Made by a program: the position numbers and the translations under genes. The notes under the pieces are model-generated. The model worked only from the letters and a program-made list of their open reading frames with translations. It did not search any database and was not told where the DNA came from. 64,000 nt of DNA. Origin: Mastigamoeba balamuthi. Its lineage: Eukaryota; Evosea; Mastigamoebida; Mastigamoebidae. Shown here in pieces: positions 23,946-33,716 of this stretch; within the stretch, counting starts at the first letter, position 1; each line of letters starts with the position of its first letter. The stretch spans positions 1,136,195 through 1,200,194 of the forward strand of contig CACRSC010001923.1 in assembly GCA_902651635.1 (NCBI GenBank), given 5' to 3'.

Positions 23946-23992
23946 CGATCAATGAGGCACGTGCCGCATTTTCTTGACGGGTTGTGCACAAG
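23946..23992 (+). repeat. Left terminal inverted repeat of the DDE transposon
   Basis: It pairs with 25020-25066 in inverted orientation, with mismatches at about nine positions. The outer 20 bases differ at only three positions, all transitions, which suggests modest age. Confidence 0.75.
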
Positions 23993-24028
23993 AAAACACC
24001 ATTTTTGTACACAACCCGAGAAAATTAT

Positions 24029-24983
24029 CTATTGGTTCTTGTGCGCCACAAGCCCAAGGTGAAAGGTGACAATGTTCTCGAGCTGGTTGTCCTTCTCAGC
24101 AAATGGCCTCCCCACTGCCTTGACGTTCTCCTTGATCACGCCAAACGGGCTCTCCACACGGCTCCTGATGTCTTCAATCTGTCTGTTCAGGATCCTCTTC
24201 TTGACCAGAAGTTTGGCCACCCCTTCTGTGGCTGGGTGATTCGGGGGGCAGGCGTAGGTTGCGAAGAACGCCGGCGTCTTCATGTTGTCCTGTGCCCATG
24301 CGAAGTGGTTGTCAGCAATGAAGACGTCGTTGGGGAAGAGCAGCTTCAACATCTTCTTGTTGGCCTGGATCCAGTGGCTGTCAAACAGCTTGGGGGAGTA
24401 GGGGCCCCAAACCCCCACAGGCCGCCCCTGCATGTCCAGTGCGACCATGAAGTGGCCTGCAGGGCAGTTCTCCTTGAATGACCACTTGTCAGAGCCGTGG
24501 GTGCCCGGCTATTTTTGGCAAGAAGAAGGGTTAGACCCGACGAAAAGTATCACCGTCCAGATGCATCCATTGCTTCCCGACCTTTGGGAAGTTGACAGAG
24601 TCGATGGCAACAGTGACCTTGCACAGGGCCTTGGGGAGCTGAAGTTGTTTGGCCATGGTTTTCTGGTCCTTGAAGGTGCTCCAGCAGATCTGTTGGTGCC
24701 CCCACCGTGCAAACACCTTGCACAGGATCTTCTGGTTCTGGGTGAACGACTTCGTTGCAATCGGCATCCAGCGGAGCACGCTGGCATGCAGGGCACCATA
24801 GCCAACCCCTTTGAGGTCCTTGAACAACACAAGGTAGACCGCCTTGTCGACAAAATGGGCTGGTTCGCGGAGCGCCCAGAGGTGAGAGTGCTCCTGACGG
24901 GCACGCTCAATGAGCTCCGTGACCACGGCCTTGGGGACGAACTTCTCCACGTGCTTCTGCACACCTGAGTATGTGTGCGCCAT
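24029..24983 (-). CDS. DDE superfamily transposase (DDE_Tnp_4-like)
   Basis: Two exons, 24983-24537 and 24508-24029, separated by a 28-nt GT-AG intron, give 308 residues with no other interruption. Catalytic residues look present: D in KVTVAIDSVNFP (~residue 130), D in DVFIADNHFAW (~218) and E in RSRVESPFGVIK (~270). A typical GTHGSDKWSFKENCPAGHF strand-turn lies between the first D and the second. The N-terminal ~110 residues contain no recognised domain. If the tiny intron is not spliced, the frame meets a stop (RRV then TAA) right after exon 1. The intact frame suggests recent activity; this is inference. Confidence 0.75.
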
Positions 24984-25019
24984 CACTATTTTTAGTGGGT
25001 TGGGCACAAATTCAAAAAT

Positions 25020-25066
25020 CTTGTACACAACACGTTTGAAAAATGCAGCATGTGCCTCATTAATCG
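25020..25066 (-). repeat. Right terminal inverted repeat of the DDE transposon
   Basis: Inverted partner of 23946-23992. It contains CTTGTACACAACACG on its inner side and GTGCCTCATTAATCG at its outer edge. Confidence 0.75.
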
Positions 25067-25356
25067 GGCAACCCAGATATCAAGCAACGAATCATACACT
25101 CAGGCCAACACACCATAGTACGTGCAACAGTGGAGAGGAGTGGTTTCCCAAGAGTCAGGGGTGCAGAATACACCAGGAGACGTGCAATCCAACATCAACT
25201 AAGAAACAACAATAAAATGGAGCACCGAATGACCACTGATTGTGTGCTGAAAACTCCAGAGTGCCTCTGTTGCGTTCAGGCTGCAGTGTCATTGCGAAAA
25301 CGGCCTGTCCGTCGCACCTTGGGCCTCAAATTCAATCTATGTGCGAGAGACTCGAG

Positions 25357-26840
25357 TCAGCACGAGTAGAACGCGTGCAGCAGCAGATCGTAGGCGTGCT
25401 GCAGCTCCGCGAGCCTCTCGGGGGCGTCCTTGCAGGCCTCCAGGCCCGCCTTGAGCATCGCGATCTCCTCCCTGGCAGCCTCGTTCTCGCGAGCGACCCG
25501 CTGCAGACGCTCCTGAGCGAGCTCCATCGCCTTTGCCTTTGCTTCCGCAGCGTGAAGCCTTCTCTGAAGTGTTGTCGATGGCCCCGCGCTGCTCTTCACC
25601 CTCCTCAGCGCCTTGAGGACTCTCAGGCACTTGCGCACATTGGCCGCGAAAGTTCCACCCTTCACCTCGGCGAGCGCCTGGCCCACGTCGGGCTGAAGCA
25701 GCCTGCTCCCGAGGGCATCGTGCGGCCCAACAACAAGCTTGGCCAGTTGAGACAACGCCTTGATGGCCGCGAACTCGGCGTCTCTGTCCCGCCCGCCGAA
25801 CTTGCGCAGAACGAGTACAACTGCGCCGACAGCCAGGCACCTCTCCTCCTCGTACGCCCCACGCTCAGGAGAGCGAGCGAGGGCATTGACGGTCCTGCAC
25901 AGGTATGCGGCCACAGAGGGCTCCAGCTGGGCGATGGCAGGGGACAGCAAGAGCGCCCTGAGCGCACCGCTGCTCACAACGGGGTCGAGCAGATCGCGGC
26001 CGTGCTGAGCGAGCTGGCAGAGCGTGAAGACGGCGGCGCTGAACAGGCGGAGCTCCATCGGGCCGAGAACCTGTCCCCCCTGCGGGAAGAACCGCACAAG
26101 AGCTCGCGGGGCTCCAGCAGAGGACGTCGCAGCGAGAAAAGACATGTCGCCGCAGCTGCAGAGGGTCCTCAGCAGTTCGCACGCGCTCAGAGTCGCCCGG
26201 CAGACCATTTCGCCCCCTCCCGCCATCCGGACGAGAGTCCCCAAAGCTCCCAGGGCCACCACCCTCTCGCGCGCCGAGGGGCTCGAAGGGCAGAGTGCCG
26301 CCAGAGCCTCGCAGGCAGCAGCGGGAAGCTCCAGGGGCCCCAGCTTCTGGCTCAGCGACAGGGCGCTCGCCACGCACTCGACAGCGCCCTCCGCGACGCA
26401 CACCTCGCGCACCGCCTGCCCCGTGCCCGCGATGTGCACCAGGGCCTCGCACCCCGCCTGCTGCACGGGGCACGACTGCGGGTGCGCCCGCATGGCGACC
26501 AGCGCCGCCCTGGCCAGTGACACAAACACATCGGGCGTTTTGACACGGACGCAGACGAGTGGAATTGCTCGGAGGGCGCTGACAGCCACGAGCGCGCTGC
26601 GGGGGTGCGCCCAGAGAGCACCGAGGAGGAGCCGGGGCACGCCGGCCTTGAGGAGCAGCATCTGCGACTCGGGAGGACACCCGAGGCGTAGCTGAGTGAG
26701 CGCACGGGCAGTGGCCACCTCGTCGGCGGTGCTGCTGCGGAGGGTCTGCACGGCTGCGTTGAGGTATGTTGTGAGCCACGGGATGGGAAACGAGAGAGTG
26801 TGCAACCTTGCTCGAGCGTCTGCGGGAGCGTGTTCGTCAT
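25357..26840 (-). CDS. Armadillo-like/coiled-coil family protein, copy 3
   Basis: Exons 26840-26807 (MTNTLPQTLEQ) and 26753-25357 give 476 residues. ARM-type units (VQQAGCEALVHIA, ELPAAACEALAALC, VALGALGTLVRMAGG) are followed by the family coiled coil (MELAQERLQRVAREN onward) and a terminal FYSC. The exon 1 donor (GAGCAAG then GTTGC) and the acceptor just before CCGTGCAG occupy the same places as in copies 1, 2 and 4, which supports the two-exon model. A 14-bp direct repeat flanking a G/T-rich insertion begins 17 bp upstream of its start codon. Confidence 0.75.
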
Positions 26841-26856
26841 CGGGGAGTATGACGAT

Positions 26857-27633
26857 ATGACAATATCCAATATCGAAAATCGAAAAATCGAAAAACGTCG
26901 TTTCCCATTCCGCTACCAGTGAGGGATGAGCCCTTTCGGCCAGGGGCGTTGGGGGAGGGGGTGTCATGGTGGGTGGTGTGTTTGGGGAGGGCGTGCGTGT
27001 TGTGTGGCCTGGGGGGTATGTTCAGGGGCGGTTCCAGGAGTACTGGTTCCAGAACCGCGTCCTGTTGTAGGTTCCTTGCCTTGTCCGTGTACTTGTTGAA
27101 CATGCTGATTATGGTGTGGTTTCGATCTATGTTTGGGGTACGTCAGCGTTTGAGGGCGCTTTTGATTACGGCAGTGTCTGGTGCTGGGACATTGGGTATG
27201 TCTGGTGTGGTCCTTTTTTTGGTGGTTGGGGGTGGTATTACTGCCTGAGGCTTCACTGGTGGTGCAGTTAGGGTGGTCTGGCGGTGTGGTATGGGGGTTA
27301 TGCAGTGCAGTTTTTTTGGCTGTGGTCGGTTCGGGGCGGCGGGTGCCTGCTGTATGTTCTTATAATGCATGTCTTCTATTGTTGGCTCTGTGATCATAAA
27401 GGTCCTCCGTCATCTGGTGGGCAGTCTGGGGCATTTTGTGGGGCGGGAGGTGTCTGGGCAGTTGAAGGGGGTTTTGGTGGTATCCCCAGGGATCTGTCTT
27501 TTTTGTGCTTCGTGTGCCTTTTGGTTGTCTTTGTGGCTCATGTCTTCCAGCCAGTCTCGCATGGTGGCGACCCATTCTTCCTGTATTTCGAGCTGTTGTT
27601 TCAATTGTTGGTTCTTTGCATGACAATATCCAA
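26857..27633. mobile_element. G/T-rich insertion bounded by a 14-bp direct repeat
   Basis: ATGACAATATCCAA occurs perfectly at 26857-26870 and again at 27620-27633. The ~750 bases between are G/T-rich on the plus strand (many GTGG/GGTGT runs) and lack a convincing gene; a minus-strand frame near 27410-27650 has a short helical stretch (EIQEEWVATMRDWLEDMS). A 14-bp flanking repeat is the size expected of a target-site duplication made by target-primed retrotransposition (LINE/SINE type), but no poly-A tail or reverse transcriptase was seen, so the element class is undecided. Confidence 0.4.
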
Positions 27634-27810
27634 AATCTAGAGATACGAGAAGCAAGATTCACTCACCTCGCTCAGCGTCCGCCCTCTCAATGAGCTGCAG
27701 CATGTGCTCAGTGAGAGGTTCTGGACTTCTTTTGCAGCCTGAAGGCATCTCGATTCGTCGTGCTTGCTGTACCCCCCGGATATCTTTTGAAACTCAACAA
27801 TGACCTACAG

Positions 27811-28266
27811 GTTCAAATTTCTTTTTGGGTGCTGCACGAGGGCCGTAGCCTCCTCAAGCCTTCACTCCCTTGCGCACTGGATGACAGAGGAACGCGTGGC
27901 CGTATTTGAGGCACTGCCAGCCCTGGTGTCCCCCGAAAATAACAGAGAAAGAGCTTCTTATCCCAACATGGGACTTCCCTCGCTAAAGCAACTGGGGTTT
28001 GCTCTCACTCCCGCACTGTCTGCTCGTGCCATTCAGGTGTGCTCGAGCTCGAGAAAATGACCCACAGTCTCAGCCTGCAGCAACCTCGACCCATCATCTT
28101 CAACAACAGCGCAGGCGCAGGCCAGTGTGCGTGTGCCCATACGGTTCTCCAGTGAAAAGCTACGCGTACAGTGCACATGCCTGCCACTGGAGAGCGCTGC
28201 TCTCACGGCGCCTTGTTATCTGTGCCATTTCGCCCGGCGTGCAAACGGGGGATGGGCCTCCTCAGA
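27811..28266 (+). repeat. ~0.45-kb direct repeat, left copy
   Basis: Closely matches 28755-29240 in the same orientation. Shared landmarks in order are CACGAGGGCCGT, CCTCCTCAAGCCTTCACTC, GGGGTTTGCTCTCACTCCCG, CTCGTGCCATTCAGGTGT, ACCTCGACCCATCATCTTCA and TTTCGCCCGGCGTG. No protein frame is conserved throughout. The truncated armadillo copy lies between the two repeats. Confidence 0.7.
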
Positions 28267-28297
28267 AAATCCAATTGATACGCCCGATCGCCATGAG

Positions 28298-28750
28298 TCA
28301 GCACTCGTAGTACGCGTGCAGCAGCAGATCGTAGGCGTGCTGCAGCTCTGCGAGCCTCTCGGGGCGTCCTTGCAGGCCTCCAGGCCCGCCTTGAGCCTCG
28401 CGATCTCCTCCCTGGCAGCCTCGTTCTCGCGAGGGACCCGCTGCAGACGCTCCTGCGCATGAGCCATCAACTTGTCCACGGCCTTCGCAGCCTCTGGCTC
28501 AGAGACAGGGCGCCCGTCACACACTCGACAGCGCCCTCCGCGATGCACGCATCACGCACCGCTTGCCCCGTGCGCGCTATGTGCACCAGGGCCTCGCACC
28601 CCGCCCGCTTCAAGGGCGGCGACTGCGGGTGCGCCCGCATGGCGACCAGTGCCGCCCTGGCCAGCGACACAAACACACCGGGCGACCTCTGCGGGTTGCC
28701 AGCAACGACACGGATGCAGACAGACGGCATCACGCGGAGGGCAATTGCCA
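28298..28750 (-). pseudogene. Truncated armadillo/coiled-coil family copy
   Basis: Reading from 28750, an ARM-like part (RVMPSVCIRVVAGNPQRS, then GCEALVHIARTGQAV) stops after ALSLSQ and is fused directly to the family coiled coil (AAKAVDKLMAHAQERLQRV), so roughly 0.9 kb of the middle is missing. A one-base loss in the coiled coil (DAP followed by RGSQ instead of ERLAE) shifts the frame near the end, and no first exon is present. The AVDKLMAHAQ wording matches copy 4 (31961), its likely closest relative. Confidence 0.75.
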
Positions 28751-28754
28751 CAGA

Positions 28755-29240
28755 GTTCAAATTTCAATTTCGGCTCCGCACGAGGGCCGTCGCCTCCTCA
28801 AGCCTTCACTCACTTGGGCACCTGGTAACGGAGGAACGCGTAACCGCCCTTGAGGCACTGTCAGCCCGACGGCCCGGGTGTCCCTGCAAATAACGGAGAA
28901 AGAGATATGCTCGATGTGCTTTTCCCAAGGAACGTCCCTCGCTTAACAACTGGGGTTTGCTCTCACTCCCGCACGCCTTGAGCCGCGAGGATCGGCGGGA
29001 GTGTGCTCGTGCCATTCAGGTGTACTCGAGCTCGAGAATACGACCCAAAAGCCTCTGCCCCGAGCAACCTCGACCCATCATCTTCAACAGCAGCAGAGGC
29101 CCGTGCGCCCATACGGTGCTCCAGTGAAAAGCGACACCTACAGCGCTCCCGCCTGCTTCTGGAGGCTACTCTCCCTTGATGCCTCGGCGCCATGTTTTCT
29201 GTGCCCTTTCGCCCGGCGTGTAAAAGGGGGCCTCCTCTGA
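28755..29240 (+). repeat. ~0.45-kb direct repeat, right copy
   Basis: Partner of 27811-28266 with scattered substitutions and small indels. It ends about 70 bp before the start codon of the next plus-strand gene, so it may supply part of that gene's promoter. Confidence 0.7.
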
Positions 29241-29310
29241 GGCTTAACGACTTGGGGGAACTCAGCCGATAGAAAGAGAAAATTGCGGGACCCCAGGAAG
29301 GGAAGGCGCG

Positions 29311-30792
29311 ATGTCTGCCCAGAATCAATGTGTGCGTGCGCGCATGCAAAGGCATTGCTTTCGAAAACCCATCGTAGCATCACTGCTTTACAGAGGTCCC
29401 AGTCCCCGAATGATGCCTTCCCCGGGAAAGCAGCCGCACGTCCCATCCTGCCCCCAATTCATCCAGCCTCAGAGGACAGAGCAGGGGCACGCCGGAGCTG
29501 GCTCGAGCGGTAGGCTCTGACGTCTGAGACATTTCGCTCTCTGTGGATGTTCTGTCGAATTCACGGTGGCTGCGCTTCCCTTATTCCGAGCAAAAGTCGG
29601 ATTGTTGAAGCGCATCTGCACAACGCTACACGGCATTCCATTCATTGCTGTGAGTGTCTCGCGTTGCAGTGCGTGTTTCCTACAGCTCTTCTCCGCTAGA
29701 GTGAGCATGGCTGGCTGCATTGGCGACCCTGTGGTCCTCGTGGTCTCCACGAACCGCATCGCCCGCTACTCGCACTTCTCTGTTTCGTCTCTGCTCTTTT
29801 ACCTCCCCCTCGCCTCCTCCCTCTCCGAGGACTGCGGTGTCCCACGCCCCCGTTGCCCAATACGACGTGCCTTAACGCGAGGCCCGACGTTGTCTGTCTG
29901 CGCTCAGGTGAGGGTCGTGTGCGACGCACAGTGGATGAGCGACAACAGCCTGGGCAGCACCGCCATCAGGGCTGCCTGTTCACACGCGTCCGTGCGACTC
30001 GAGGGTGATGAGCATGGAGCCGGTGAGAACCGCTCGCCCTAGCGGCCACTACAGTTTGTCTCATCTTGGTTGTTGTTTTTTTGTGTTGTTTATTCCCTTC
30101 TGGCCATCTCAGACCTCGGGCCCTGCGCGCGATGCTGCGGTGTCCACCCCCAGAAGCTCATCGCAATCGAGGGCCCATGCCACGAGGAGTCGGTTGCCGG
30201 CAGCTGCGGTCGTTTCCGAATATTCCTGTTCAACCGATGCATGTCGTACGGAACATATTTCTCAATTCATCGCAAAACATAATGCAGTGTGAACGGATCA
30301 TTTTCAACTGAACTTCGACTCGACACATTCTGTCGCAGCAACTGCAACACGACCCGCCTTCACGCGGGAGGACGCGTTGTCGTGGTCGTGACGGTCCGGA
30401 GCTCGCTGGGCCCCCTGGCAGAGGCGATCTCTGCACCTCTTTCTCTGGTCTCCAGGTCGGCGTACGTCAGGAAGACCCGAGACACTCCCGTGGCACCCCC
30501 AATCACCTGGACCGACTACAGCGAGTTCTGGGGAATTAGCCTGCATTCGAGACCGCAGGCTGCGAGTACAACAGGGCTCAACCAAGTGAAGCAGTCTGCT
30601 GGGTCTCTCACCTCCCTGGAGGGGCTCGACTCGCTGAGAGGCCCCTCGGCAACGCCCAGTCCCGGTTCGAGCGAATTAGGCGGCAGCGAGGAGATAAGAG
30701 AGCTGCTGCTGCTATTGATGATCCTCCAGAGCCAGCAGCTGGACCGAGTCTACTTTCTCAAAAGTCTGATTCATGCGAATTGCAGAATTTAA
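29311..30792 (+). CDS. Six-exon protein, possible CudA-like/Ig-fold DNA-binding protein
   Basis: Exons 29311-29509, 29591-29649, 29686-29781, 29908-30022, 30113-30242 and 30339-30792 all join in phase (350 residues), which argues strongly for a real gene. The N-terminus is Pro/Gln-rich. The middle (~residues 85-290) looks like a beta-rich domain: GIPFIALFSARVSM, VVSTNRIARYS, RVVCDAQWMSDNSLGSTAIR, GSCGRFRIFLFNR, then GGRVVVVVTVRS and EAISAPLSLVSRSAYVRK. The closing strand followed by SRSxxVRK resembles the end of the Rel/p53-like domain of amoebozoan CudA transcription factors, but this is recognition by general pattern only. The C-terminal ~90 residues are Ser/Leu-rich. If correct, it would be a nuclear sequence-specific regulator. 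Confidence 0.55.
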
Positions 30793-30946
30793 TACAATTG
30801 AATGACCAAGGGAAACCCGATTAAGTTCTGTACTGAAACGGGGCGCTCAATCTGGATTACTAGATTTCTTTACTCTGTCGTATATCACTGTCTCCTTTGG
30901 AAGAACCCTCCGGGACGAGAAGCCAACCGAGATGCCCAAGCACCAA

Positions 30947-31448
30947 GAGCCAACACGAGTTGAGCACGTGCAGCAGCAGCTCGTAGGCGCACTGCATCTC
31001 CACCAGCTTCTCTGGGGGTATCCTGGCACACACTGTCAGTAAGAGTGTCCTTCATTGGCTGGGCGAGCACCTGGTCCACGTCGGCTTGAAGCAGCCCTAT
31101 CTCCAGGGCAGAGTGCGGGCCAGCACCACGCTTCACCAATTGAGTCAACGCCTTGACGGCCGCAAATATTGAGTTTCTGTTCTGTCCGCTCGCTGCTGCG
31201 AGGGTCTTCACGACATACCTCCCGGTCATCTGCGAGATGCAGACATTTAAAACATAGATAACGCCTCAAAATGCATGGGCCTCTGGTGAATTCATCCCAT
31301 CTAAAAATCAAAAGAGTGTTCCCTCAACAACTCAGCGGATCTTTGCGTGAGATGGTCTGTTCGTCGCACCATACATTCAGCACCGGGCCTCACAACTGAT
31401 GTGTCAGGGGCAACCTTAAGTGAGCGTCTGTGGGAGCGTGTTCGTCAT
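30947..31448 (-). pseudogene. Relic of an armadillo/coiled-coil family gene
   Basis: At 31448 a first-exon remnant (MTNTLPQTLT, followed by the family intron start GTTGCCCC) survives. The ARM body is almost wholly missing. At 31240-30947 a diverged C-terminal part remains (AAVKALTQLVKRGAGPHSAL, LLQADVDQVLAQ), running out of frame into the coiled-coil end. It is more diverged than the relic at 28298 and so probably older. Confidence 0.6.
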
Positions 31449-31589
31449 TGGGGAGTTCGACAAGAGGGCTTTATCGAGATTCAACTACTTTCCTGTATCT
31501 CCTCGGCAAAATCAATCGACAAATTCAGTGGGAAGATGCAGCACGTAAGAAGTTCCGTGACCACATTCTTCTATTCTCATCGTCACATC

Positions 31590-31957
31590 ACATGAGCAGC
31601 AGAGGAGCACTCAAGAGAGGGGGTGGCCCAGGCACATCCAGCACACCTACCATTGATGCAACACATCACGCACACACTGCACGAAACGAGCACGCCAGCC
31701 TTCTCAGGGCTATTGAGATTGGATGCCTCCTTTCTGGTGATCCTGAGCACATGAAGCATGCGAAAGCGATGGTCGGAATTCCTGCCACTTGTCTTGTGAT
31801 ACATACAACAAGCGAGGTGGGAAGAAGAAGGGGGCTTGGACAAATCACAGCTGCCACAATCCGGCATCTACTGCAGGAGGAGTGGCATTGCCTTACCAGA
31901 CATTTATCACTTCAGTCTTCAGCCGTTTTCATTTGTGGGACTTCGAGACGATATGAA
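31590..31957 (+). other. Unrecognised open frame, possibly not a gene
   Basis: An open frame begins MSSRGALKRGGGPGTSS and continues through RAIEIGCLLSGDPEHMKHAK and QITAATIRHLLQEEW before running into antisense of armadillo copy 4. Its helical, charged composition is protein-like, but there is no recognised domain, splice context or stop of its own. It may be a f​ragment of a mobile element. Confidence 0.2.
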
Positions 31958-31960
31958 GCG

Positions 31961-33475
31961 TCAGCACTCGTAGTACGCGTGCAGCAGCAGATCGTAGGCG
32001 TGCTGCAGCTCCGCGAGCCTCTCGGGAGCATCCTTGCAGGCCTCCAGGCCCGCCTTGAGCCTCGCGATCTCCTCCCTGGCAGCCTCGTTCTCGCGAGCGA
32101 CCCGCTGCAGACGCTCCTGCGCATGAGCCATCAACTTGTCCACGGCCTTGGCAGCGCGAAGTCGTCTCTGGAGTGTTGCCGATGGCCCCGCGCTTCTCTG
32201 AATCCTCAGCTCCTCAAGGGCGCACAGGCATTCACGTACTTTGGCTGCGTAAGCGCCCTCCATCAGCCCAGTGAGCGCTACAAGCGCCTGGTTCACGTCG
32301 GGCTGAAGCAGCCTGCTCACGAGGGGCTCGTGCAGTCCAACAACGAGCTTGGCCAGAAGAAACAATGCCCCGATGGCTGCCAACCCGGCGCCCCTGTCCT
32401 GCCCGCCGAACTGGCGCAGAATGAGCACAACTGCGCCCACAGCCAGGCACCTCTCCTCCTCGTACTCTCCCTCGAGTGAATGATGAGGGAGATATCTGAT
32501 GGCCACGCATATGGAGACTATCACAGGGGGCTCCAGCTGGGCGATGGCCGGTGCCGACAAGAGCGCCCTGAACGCTCCGCAGCTCACAACACTGTCGAGC
32601 ATCTCCTGGCTGCGCTGAGCGAGACAGCTCAGAGTGGCGGCGGCTGCGCTGAAAAGGCAGAGCTGCACCGGCCTGAGCGCCTGCGCCTCCTGCGGGATGA
32701 ACCGCACGAGAGATCTCGGGGCTTCGGCGGAAGCCATCGCAGCGAGGACCGACAACCCGCCAGAGCCGCTGAGAGTCCTCAGCACTTCGCACGTACTCAG
32801 AGTCACCTGGCTGTCCTGGTCGCCCCCGCCCACCATCCGGACGAGAGTCCCGACAGCTCCCAGGGCCACCATTCTCTCGCGTGCCGAGTGACTCGAGGAG
32901 CGGAGCGCCTTCAGAGCCTCGCAGGCGGCAACGGGCAGCTCCAGGGGCCCCAGCTTCTGGCTCAGCGACAGGGCGCCCGCCACGCACTCGACAGCGCCCT
33001 CCGCGACGCACGCATCGCACACCGCCTGCCCCGTGCGCGCGATGTGCGCCAGGGCCTCGCACCCCGCCCGCTGCACGGGTGGCGACTGCGGGTGCGCCCG
33101 CATGGCGACCAGCGCCGCCCTGGCCAGCGACACAAACACATCGGGCGACCTCAGCGGGCTGTTGGTTTTGACATGGATGCAGACAGACGGCATCGCGCGG
33201 AGGGCACTGACAGCCACGGCCTCGCTGCGGGAGTGCGCCTCGAGTGCGCCGAGGAGGAGCCGGGGCACGCCGGCCTTGAGGAGCAGCAACTGCGACTCGG
33301 GAGGGCTTTCGAGGCGCAGCTGAGTGAGCGCACGGGCAGTGGCCACCTCGTCGGCGGCGCTGCTGCGTAGGATCTGCACGGCTGCGCGGGGGCCGGGTCT
33401 GTTGTGAGACACGGGATGGGAACTAAGGGTCAGGGGGCAACCTCGAGCGAGCGTCTGCGGGAGCGTGTTCGTCAT
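31961..33475 (-). CDS. Armadillo-like/coiled-coil family protein, copy 4
   Basis: Exons 33475-33442 (MTNTLPQTLAR) and 33381-31961 give 484 residues. ARM-type units (VQRAGCEALAHIA, ELPVAACEALKALR, VALGAVGTLVRMVGG) are followed by the family coiled coil, here preceded by AAKAVDKLMAHAQ, and a terminal YYEC. It is the only copy with this longer coiled-coil lead-in besides the truncated relic at 28298. A run of G at 33476-33488 lies directly before the start codon. The start codons of this gene and of TYW1 lie 241 bp apart in divergent orientation. Confidence 0.75.
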   Translation of the reverse strand: MTNTLPQTLARGCPLTLSSHPVSHNRPGPRAAVQILRSSAADEVATARALTQLRLESPPESQLLLLKAGVPRLLLGALEAHSRSEAVAVSALRAMPSVCIHVKTNSPLRSPDVFVSLARAALVAMRAHPQSPPVQRAGCEALAHIARTGQAVCDACVAEGAVECVAGALSLSQKLGPLELPVAACEALKALRSSSHSARERMVALGAVGTLVRMVGGGDQDSQVTLSTCEVLRTLSGSGGLSVLAAMASAEAPRSLVRFIPQEAQALRPVQLCLFSAAAATLSCLAQRSQEMLDSVVSCGAFRALLSAPAIAQLEPPVIVSICVAIRYLPHHSLEGEYEEERCLAVGAVVLILRQFGGQDRGAGLAAIGALFLLAKLVVGLHEPLVSRLLQPDVNQALVALTGLMEGAYAAKVRECLCALEELRIQRSAGPSATLQRRLRAAKAVDKLMAHAQERLQRVARENEAAREEIARLKAGLEACKDAPERLAELQHAYDLLLHAYYEC

Positions 33476-33716
33476 GGGGGGGGGGGGGGAAAGGGACCGA
33501 CGACTAGTGACGACCCTGATGACGAGATCCACGGCAAATCAACCACCATAATCTGTTGATCCGGGGGCACCATCGGCAGAGTAGGACAGCGTATGACCAC
33601 TCTCCAGTTCTCCAGTACGCCCTGATCGGCAACCCAAGATCGCCGCAAAGATCTCGTCATCAGGGCAGATCGGATATCTTCCCTGCTGATATTTTGCTGC
33701 GCTGCTCCTGTCCCCC

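Larger units (their letters stand above)
23946..25066 (-). mobile_element. DNA transposon with 47-bp terminal inverted repeats, apparently complete
   Basis: The ends 23946-23992 and 25020-25066 are inverted repeats matching at about 38 of 47 positions (outer ends CGATCAATGAGGCAC and CGATTAATGAGGCAC on opposite strands). Each end also contains an internal hairpin around TTGTACACAACCC-like sequence. The interior is filled by one transposase gene on the minus strand with its DDE residues visible. The catalytic arrangement and RVESPFG-type block fit the DDE_Tnp_4 (Harbinger/IS5-like) superfamily, but assignment below superfamily is not possible by eye. No clear target-site duplication was recognised. 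It sits between armadillo copies 2 and 3. Confidence 0.75.

Noticed and set aside
27799-28060. Possible small gene (frame starting MTYRFKF)
   Set aside because: The start codon lies just before the repeat block, and the frame is not maintained in the second repeat copy (28755-29240), which is more consistent with non-coding repeat sequence.
27811-29240. Interpretation of the paired direct repeats as long terminal repeats of a retroelement
   Set aside because: The interior is a host armadillo gene relic, no element coding region is present, and the repeat ends show no terminal TG...CA signature.
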